This document shows positions 7,101-11,432 of a stretch of 11,432 bases of DNA, one piece after another. The number at the start of each line of letters is the position of its first letter. Positions within the stretch are counted from its first letter, which is position 1. The stretch covers positions 1 to 11,432 of the forward strand of contig JAAZGT010000027.1 of the NCBI GenBank assembly GCA_012511095.1, in the 5' to 3' direction. The position numbers were made by a program, and so were the translations under genes. Source of the stretch: Alcaligenaceae bacterium. GTDB taxonomy: Bacteria > Pseudomonadota > Gammaproteobacteria > Burkholderiales > Burkholderiaceae_B. Under the pieces are notes generated by a model. It made no database searches. It was not told the origin of the DNA and saw only the letters and a list, made by a program, of their open reading frames with translations.

Positions 7101-8195
7101 ACTGAGGACCGAGACAAGGTGCTTCAAGTACTACGTGAAGTAGGTTTATCCTTATGTAGCCATGCCATTGGTACGCTTAATGATAAAGACACTGTTGAGG
7201 TGTTCCGCGATGGCACAGCTATTCTTGAATATCCACGCGCAGAGCTAGGTATGGCTTGGAGCGAGGTAGGTTACGAAATCGCTAAGCTACGAGAAAATCC
7301 AGCAACTGCCCAGGCTGAGTTTGAGCGTTGGAAAGATGTTAACGATGTTGGTTTAAATGCCAAAGTGGATTTTGACCCACAAGAAAATATTGCTATGCCT
7401 TACTTCAACCAAGCGCGTCCTGCGATTGGTATTATTCGTGAGCAAGGTTCTAATAGCCAGGTGGAAATGGCTTGGGCTTTCCATAAAGCGGGCTTTACTG
7501 TGTACGATGTACACAGTACCGACCTTTTAGAGGACCGCATTAAACTATCTGAGCTACAAGGTTTAGTTGCTGCTGGTGGTTTTAGTTACGGTGATGTATT
7601 AGGTGCAGGTGAGGGTTGGTCGAAAACCATTCGCTATAATCCGAAATTGTTTGACCAGTTTATTGATTTCTTTGCGCGTGATGATGTTTTTGCCTTAGGT
7701 GTATGTAATGGCTGTCAAATGATGGCTAGCCTAAGCGATATTATCCCAGGTGCTCAAGACTGGCCTCGCTTTACTCGTAACCAATCTGCACGTCATGAAG
7801 CACGTTTAGTCATGACTGAGGTGAGTGATTCCAACTCCATCTTCTTCAAGGGTATGGCGGGTATGCAAGCACCTATCGTTATTTCCCATGGCGAGGGTTT
7901 TGCTAACTTCTCAACCCAAGGTGATGCCGATAGCGTAGTTTCAGCCTTACGTTATGTGAATAATAGCGGTGTGATTACAGAAGCGTACCCGTGCAACCCT
8001 AATGGTAGTATCAATGGTATTGCTGCAGTAACCACTGATGATGGTCGCTTTACAATTATGATGCCTCACCCAGAGCGTGTCGTGCGTAATGCCATGATGT
8101 CTTGGGCTCCACAATCTTGGGGTGAAAAGGATAGTGGTGGCGATCAAACACCTTGGATGCGTATGTTTATGAACGCTCGCGTGTTTATTGATTAA
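4137..8195 (+). CDS. purL: Phosphoribosylformylglycinamidine synthase (FGAM synthetase), large single-chain form
   Basis: PurL catalyses step four of de novo purine synthesis: FGAR + glutamine + ATP to FGAM + glutamate + ADP + Pi, in the cytosol. At 1352 residues it is the large proteobacterial form (E. coli 1295), not the split PurS/PurL/PurQ type. In order it has a PurS-like N-terminal domain (about 1-150), a linker with the signature ANSEHCRHK (residues 224-232), an AIRS-type ATP-binding core with VETHNHPTAISPFPGAATG (from 308) and IPVGKDSMSM, and a C-terminal class I glutaminase (about 1090-1352). The glutaminase triad is intact: C1190 in GVCNGCQMM, and H1311/E1313 in PHPER. A short acidic insertion (EGEGLPGEEGSTSQQPATS) lies before the conserved DVILGKPPKM segment. 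Translation begins at GTG 4137, with a weak TAGG eight bases upstream; no usable ATG follows for over 100 codons. It is separated from guaB by a strong terminator. Confidence 0.98.
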   Translation: MSSYLIVPGAVALPESTKARLKEQVKALDLAIDKIFTRFEYYVYSEEPLSVEQQEAVAELLTLDTQVAETQVAKSDVELRIIPRLGTISPWASKATDIARNCGLEGIVRIERGVYMAITPSKKFWSGSEMKPEKLQQFIKLIHDRMTETVVVGDDFDPAELFVELEPKPLRTVAVLQEGAAALEKVNVDWGLALSEDEIEYLYDAFIKLNRDPTDVELMMFAQANSEHCRHKIFNATWTIDGEAKDKTLFGMIRDTHKNNPNGTVVAYADNAAIMEGAESTRFFAPKRADGQFIFQPKKRLTHTLMKVETHNHPTAISPFPGAATGAGGEIRDEGATGRGANPKAGLTGYTVANLQLKTLKEKWENDSHGKPSRIASALDIMLEGPLGGAAFNNEFGRPNILGYFRTYEQTVGGRRWGYQKPIMIAGGLGSIDSELCFKDPIPDGALLIQLGGPGMRIGMGGGAASSMAAGTNTEALDFDSVQRGNPEIERRAQEVINACWQMLENNPIVAIHDVGAGGLSNAFPELVNDANRGATFDLDRVHLEESGMSAAEIWSNESQERYVLAIAPESLELFDEITRRERCPYSVIGIATEERVLRVVEGEGLPGEEGSTSQQPATSIRPVDVPIDVILGKPPKMLRDVQSEAVEVEPVDVVGLDLREIGLDVMRHPTVASKSFIITIGDRNVGGLTARDQLVGPWQIPVADCAVTLADYENFHGEAMSMGERSPLAIVDSAAASRMAIAESITNIAAADIKRLDSLKLSANWMAACGTPGQDAALYEAVQAASEFCQELDIAIPVGKDSMSMRTAWSETPEGSTEEIEKEVVAPVSLIVTAFAQVEDTRKTLTPQLVTDQGPTTLILIDLGEGKQRLGGSVLTHTIGQFGNEVPDIEDAEKLRTFFAVIRSLADEGSILAYHDRSDGGLFATVAEMAFAGRTGVSINVDMLTFDGAVQDWGDYKIRPEQVQVQRDESTVKALFNEELGAVIQVRTEDRDKVLQVLREVGLSLCSHAIGTLNDKDTVEVFRDGTAILEYPRAELGMAWSEVGYEIAKLRENPATAQAEFERWKDVNDVGLNAKVDFDPQENIAMPYFNQARPAIGIIREQGSNSQVEMAWAFHKAGFTVYDVHSTDLLEDRIKLSELQGLVAAGGFSYGDVLGAGEGWSKTIRYNPKLFDQFIDFFARDDVFALGVCNGCQMMASLSDIIPGAQDWPRFTRNQSARHEARLVMTEVSDSNSIFFKGMAGMQAPIVISHGEGFANFSTQGDADSVVSALRYVNNSGVITEAYPCNPNGSINGIAAVTTDDGRFTIMMPHPERVVRNAMMSWAPQSWGEKDSGGDQTPWMRMFMNARVFID

Positions 8196-8222
8196 AAAAA
8201 GCCTATAATTAGGCTATAAACC

Positions 8223-8244
8223 GTATCGCTTTTTAAAGTGATAC
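8223..8244. repeat. Short inverted repeat between purL and its terminator
   Basis: GTATCGCTTT and AAAGTGATAC form a 10-bp stem with one G·U pair around a two-base TT centre. It lies 27 bases after the purL stop and just before the main terminator. It lacks a T run, so it is not itself a normal terminator. It could be a 3'-end stabilising structure or a protein site. Confidence 0.4.
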
Positions 8245-8252
8245 ACAAGATA

Positions 8253-8292
8253 AGCCAGATGTTGGTAATAATTTACCAGCATCTGGCTTTTT
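8253..8292 (+). terminator. Rho-independent terminator of purL
   Basis: AGCCAGATGTTGGTAA pairs with TTACCAGCATCTGGCT (16 bp including one G·U) across a TAAT loop, and the stem runs into TTTTT at 8288-8292. It lies 57 bases after the purL stop. This implies that guaB is mostly transcribed from its own promoter. Confidence 0.93.
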
Positions 8293-8318
8293 ATTAAAAT
8301 TAATAGGTAAAAAAGTAG

Positions 8319-8324
8319 TATAAT
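8319..8324 (+). promoter_or_regulatory. Candidate -10 element of the guaBA promoter
   Basis: A consensus TATAAT lies 24 bases before the guaB ATG, directly after the purL terminator. No good -35 is found at 16-18 bases (that stretch reads AAAATT), so the promoter is either activator-dependent or wrongly assigned. A start near 8331 would leave a leader of only about 18 bases. Confidence 0.35.
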
Positions 8325-8337
8325 CCTCTTTTGCGCC

Positions 8338-8343
8338 AGGAGA
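8338..8343 (+). promoter_or_regulatory. Shine-Dalgarno site that fixes the guaB start
   Basis: AGGAGA lies five bases before ATG 8349. A longer frame opening at TTG 8331 would place this site inside the coding region, so the ATG is preferred. Confidence 0.85.
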
Positions 8344-8348
8344 GATTC

Positions 8349-9809
8349 ATGCGTTTACTTCAAAAAGCGTTGACCTTTGATGATGTATTATTGGTTCCAG
8401 CGTATTCAAATGTGTTACCCCGTGACACGTCTTTAAAAACTCAACTCACTCGAAATATTAGCTTAAATATTCCTTTAGTTTCTGCGGCTATGGATACCGT
8501 AACCGAAGCAAGTCTTGCCATTGCTATGGCTCAAGAGGGCGGTATCGGTATTATTCATAAAAACATGACAGCCGATGAGCAAGCTATTGAGGTGGCCCGA
8601 GTCAAGCGCCACGAGTTTGGTATTGTTGTTAATCCTTATACCCTAACACCTGATATGACCGTTAGCGATGCAATTGCTTTACAAAAAGAGCATGGCATTT
8701 CCGGTTTACCAGTGGTTGAGGGAAAGCAGTTAGTCGGTATTGTGACTAACCGCGACACTCGCTTTGAAAGTCGTTTAGACGCTAAGATTAGCGAGGTGAT
8801 GACCCCTAAAGATCGTTTAGTTACTATGCTTGAGGGCGGTAGCCTCGAAGAAGCTCAAAGTTTAATGCATCAGCACCGTCTAGAGCGTGTGCTTATCGTT
8901 AACGAGGCTTTTGAATTGCGTGGTCTAGCGACTGTTAAAGATATTTATAAGAGCACAGAAAACCCTTACGCTTGTAAAGATGAGCGTGGTCAGTTGCGCG
9001 TTGGTGCAGCTGTAGGGGTAGGTGAAGGTACCGAGGAGCGTATTGCTAAGCTCGTTGCCGCTGGTGTTGACGTGATCATTATTGATACCGCACACGGCCA
9101 TTCTCAAGGTGTTCTTGATCGTGTTCGTTGGGCTAAAGCCAACTACCCAGAGCTAGAGGTTATCGGTGGTAACATTGCTACTGGTGAAGCCGCTAAAGCT
9201 TTGGTTGAAGCCGGTGCTGATGGTGTTAAAGTAGGTATTGGTCCAGGTTCTATTTGTACAACGCGCGTTGTTGCGGGTGTTGGCGTACCTCAAGTTACTG
9301 CCATTTCTAATGTTGCCAAAGCGCTCGAAGGTACTGGTGTACCTTTAATTGCTGATGGTGGTATTCGTTACTCAGGTGATGTGGCCAAAGCCATTGCTGC
9401 AGGTGCATCTACTTGTATGTTGGGTGGTATGTTCGCTGGTACCGAAGAGGCACCAGGTGAGGTAATCTTATTCCAAGGCCGTAGCTATAAATCATACCGT
9501 GGTATGGGTAGCTTAGGTGCGATGGAAAAAGGTTCAGCAGACCGTTATTTCCAAGACCCTACACATAACTTAGATAAGTTAGTACCTGAGGGTATTGAGG
9601 GCCGTGTACCTTATAAAGGTAGCGTGTTAGCGATTATCTACCAATTAATTGGTGGTCTACGCGCTTCGATGGGTTACTGCGGTTGTGCATCAATTCAAGA
9701 CATGCGTACTAAGTCTCAGTTTGTAGAAATTACTGCAGCGGGTGTACGTGAGTCGCATGTTCACGATGTACAAATTGTTAAAGAAGCACCTAACTACCGT
9801 GCTGATTAA
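8349..9809 (+). CDS. guaB: Inosine-5'-monophosphate dehydrogenase (IMPDH)
   Basis: GuaB oxidises IMP to XMP with NAD, the committed and usually rate-limiting step of guanine nucleotide synthesis, as a cytosolic tetramer. With the ATG at 8349 it has 486 residues (E. coli 488). The N terminus LTFDDVLLVPAYS is the family signature. A Bateman module of two CBS repeats occupies roughly residues 90-205 (TPDMTVSDAI... and VTMLEGGSLEEA...), between the halves of the TIM barrel. The catalytic loop GIGPGSICTTR places the nucleophile at C303 (E. coli C305). GGIRYSGDVAKAIAAGA and the flap region around YRGMGSLGAM and SADRYFQD are complete. No catalytic residue appears altered. The gene leads a tight pair with guaA (28-base gap, no terminator), so the XMP-producing and XMP-consuming enzymes are co-expressed. 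Confidence 0.98.
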   Translation: MRLLQKALTFDDVLLVPAYSNVLPRDTSLKTQLTRNISLNIPLVSAAMDTVTEASLAIAMAQEGGIGIIHKNMTADEQAIEVARVKRHEFGIVVNPYTLTPDMTVSDAIALQKEHGISGLPVVEGKQLVGIVTNRDTRFESRLDAKISEVMTPKDRLVTMLEGGSLEEAQSLMHQHRLERVLIVNEAFELRGLATVKDIYKSTENPYACKDERGQLRVGAAVGVGEGTEERIAKLVAAGVDVIIIDTAHGHSQGVLDRVRWAKANYPELEVIGGNIATGEAAKALVEAGADGVKVGIGPGSICTTRVVAGVGVPQVTAISNVAKALEGTGVPLIADGGIRYSGDVAKAIAAGASTCMLGGMFAGTEEAPGEVILFQGRSYKSYRGMGSLGAMEKGSADRYFQDPTHNLDKLVPEGIEGRVPYKGSVLAIIYQLIGGLRASMGYCGCASIQDMRTKSQFVEITAAGVRESHVHDVQIVKEAPNYRAD

Positions 9810-9837
9810 TGTTGTTCCTTTAAAGTAAAAAATCATT

Positions 9838-11432
9838 ATGCATCAAAAGATCCTAATTCTAGATTTTGGTTCGCCAATTACCCAAATGATTGCGCGTCGC
9901 GTTCGTGACGCTGGCGTTTTTAGTGAGGTCTTCCCAGCTGATGTGGACGAGGCTTTTTTGCGCGATCAAATCAATAACAAGGGTGTAAAGGGAATCATTC
10001 TTTCTGGCGGTGACGCGGATAGTTGTGTTGAAACACCATCCATGAAGCTGTCGCCATTTGTGTTTTTAGCCGATGTGCCGGTATTAGGTATTGGTTATGG
10101 GATGCATATGATGGCAAAGCACCTCGGTGGTGAGGTGACTGCCTCTGATGACTTTGATTTTGTTCAGGCTCATGTGGCAGTAAAAGGTAATAGCCCTTTA
10201 TTTGCAACGCTGACTGATGGCCGTACAGCCGAGGGTCTAAATCAATTAGACGTTTGGATGTGCCAAGCTGCTCAGGTCTCTGAATTGCCTGCAGGCTTTA
10301 TGGTGATTGGTTCCTCTAAGACTTGCCCGATTGCGGCCATGTCTGATGAGGTTCGCCTATTCTATGGTATTCAATTCCACCCTGAAGCAAGCAATACAAA
10401 ACAAGGCGAGAGTTTATTACGCCGTTTTGTTTTAGATATTTGTGACTGTGATGGTGATTGGACCATGGCAGCTTATGCTGAAGAAATGATCGAGCGTATT
10501 CGCGAAGAGGTTGGTGACGAGGAGGTCTTGTTGGCCTTATCAGGTGGTGTAGACTCCTCAGTTGCTGCCGTACTGATTCATCGTGCGATTGGCTCTCAAT
10601 TAACTTGTGTGTTTGTGGATCATGGCATGTTACGCTTATTCGAAGGTAAGCAAGTCATGGATGTAATGCACGAGCACTTAGGTTTAAATATTATTCACGT
10701 AAATGCGGTAGACCGCTTTATGAATGAGCTTGAGGGCGTTACTGATCCAGAAGAAAAGCGTAAGATTATTGGTCGCGAATTCGTGGAGATTTTCCAAGAG
10801 GAAGCGGCTAATCTTAAAAATGCCAAATGGTTAGCTCAAGGTACGATTTATCCAGATGTGATTGAATCAGCTGCTAGCAAAAAAGGCGGTGTTGCTGTTA
10901 AATCTCACCACAACGTGGGTGGTTTGCCAGATACTTTAAGTATGAAGCTTTTAGAGCCTCTACGTGAATTATTCAAAGATGAGGTTCGTGCACTCGGTGT
11001 AGCCCTAGGTCTACCTGAGAAAATGGTTTATCGTCATCCATTCCCTGGTCCAGGTTTAGGTGTACGTATTTTAGGTGCAATCAATCAAGATTACGCTGAT
11101 ATTTTACGTCGTGCCGATGCGATCTTTATCGACGCCTTACGTAATGCCATTGATCCTGAAACGGGTAAAAGTTGGTACGACTTAACATCACAAGCCTTTG
11201 CAGTGTTCTTACCAGTAAAGACAGTGGGTGTTAAAGATGGTGCTCGTGTTTATGAGTATGTGGTTTCACTGCGTGCAGTACAGACCAATGACTTTATGAA
11301 CGCTAGATGGGCTCCATTACCGTATGACTTATTAGCCGATGTCTCAGATCGCATTATCAACGAGGTTCGCGGTATTAGCCGTGTGGTTTACGATATTTCT
11401 GGTAAACCCCCTGCAACTATTGAGTGGGAATA
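9838..11432 (+). CDS. guaA: GMP synthase (XMP aminase) with degenerate, cysteine-less glutaminase domain; stop codon one base beyond window
   Basis: GuaA converts XMP + ATP + an amide nitrogen to GMP. The frame has 531 codons, ends PPATIEWE as in the family, and is followed by TA at the window edge, so only the last stop base is missing. MHQKILILDFGS supports the ATG at 9838. The ATP-pyrophosphatase domain has an intact P-loop S235-GGVDSS-241, WLAQGTIYPDVIESA, KSHHNVGGLP and YRHPFPGPGLGVR. The N-terminal class I glutaminase (about 1-205) is abnormal: the nucleophile position (E. coli C86) is G86 in GIGYGMH, while H181 and E183 of the triad remain. Other pocket motifs have also changed: GSQ to GSP (P13), SGGP to SGGD (D59), WMSHGD to WMCQAA (142-145), and PEVTHT to PEASNT. 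It can probably use ammonia but not glutamine on its own (inference). It follows guaB with a weak ribosome site, suggesting coupling. Confidence 0.95.
   Translation, partial: MHQKILILDFGSPITQMIARRVRDAGVFSEVFPADVDEAFLRDQINNKGVKGIILSGGDADSCVETPSMKLSPFVFLADVPVLGIGYGMHMMAKHLGGEVTASDDFDFVQAHVAVKGNSPLFATLTDGRTAEGLNQLDVWMCQAAQVSELPAGFMVIGSSKTCPIAAMSDEVRLFYGIQFHPEASNTKQGESLLRRFVLDICDCDGDWTMAAYAEEMIERIREEVGDEEVLLALSGGVDSSVAAVLIHRAIGSQLTCVFVDHGMLRLFEGKQVMDVMHEHLGLNIIHVNAVDRFMNELEGVTDPEEKRKIIGREFVEIFQEEAANLKNAKWLAQGTIYPDVIESAASKKGGVAVKSHHNVGGLPDTLSMKLLEPLRELFKDEVRALGVALGLPEKMVYRHPFPGPGLGVRILGAINQDYADILRRADAIFIDALRNAIDPETGKSWYDLTSQAFAVFLPVKTVGVKDGARVYEYVVSLRAVQTNDFMNARWAPLPYDLLADVSDRIINEVRGISRVVYDISGKPPATIEWE

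Noticed and set aside
5483..8147. Small open frames within purL (5483-5671, 6506-6691 and 7947-8147 minus; 6307-6516 plus)
   Set aside because: They are shadow frames inside a well-conserved PurL coding region, with no ribosome sites or family features.
8331..8348. TTG start giving GuaB six extra residues
   Set aside because: The Shine-Dalgarno AGGAGA (8338-8343) would lie inside the extension, and homologues start at the ATG (MRLLQKALTFDDVLL).
8925..10207. Minus-strand frames at 8925-9107 and 9995-10207
   Set aside because: They are antisense to guaB and guaA, have low-complexity products and lack start signals.
9838..11432. guaA as a pseudogene
   Set aside because: There is no stop or frameshift over 531 codons, and the ATPase and dimerisation halves are largely intact with the normal C terminus. 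The defect is confined mainly to glutaminase motifs, so it is treated as a functional but altered gene.

Overview
The window looks like a chromosomal housekeeping segment from a Gram-negative, AT-leaning betaproteobacterium, probably Burkholderiales/Alcaligenaceae (inference). The reasons are the single-chain 1352-residue PurL, the closely spaced guaB-guaA pair, an alcohol dehydrogenase of the type I recall from Cupriavidus, and a GuaA N terminus and C-terminal half resembling Bordetella-type GuaA. No tRNA, rRNA, insertion sequence, CRISPR array or integrase was seen.

Layout. Positions 1-1375 (minus) hold an SOS mutagenesis operon, umuD-umuC, with umuC running off the left edge and a near-perfect LexA box at 1417-1436. 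Diverging from it is a medium-chain zinc alcohol dehydrogenase (1654-2748, plus) with two operator-like palindromes upstream. It converges on a periplasmic PBP7-type D,D-endopeptidase gene, pbpG (2865-3764, minus), and the two share one bidirectional terminator (2802-2830). A 372-base AT-rich gap then leads to purL (4137-8195, plus, GTG start), a strong terminator (8253-8292), guaB (8349-9809, plus) and guaA (9838 to the right edge, plus), which is cut one base short of its stop codon.

Function. purL, guaB and guaA belong to purine synthesis: PurL makes FGAM from FGAR and glutamine, GuaB oxidises IMP to XMP, and GuaA aminates XMP to GMP. PurL keeps an intact glutaminase triad (C1190, H1311, E1313).

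The most interesting observation is in guaA. The ORF is full length and its ATP-pyrophosphatase half looks functional, but the glutaminase nucleophile at residue 86 is Gly instead of Cys. Several other glutamine-pocket motifs are also replaced: P13, D59, and C-Q-A-A in place of S-H-G-D at 142-145. This suggests a GMP synthetase that cannot use its own glutaminase, and so depends on free ammonia or on a glutaminase acting in trans.
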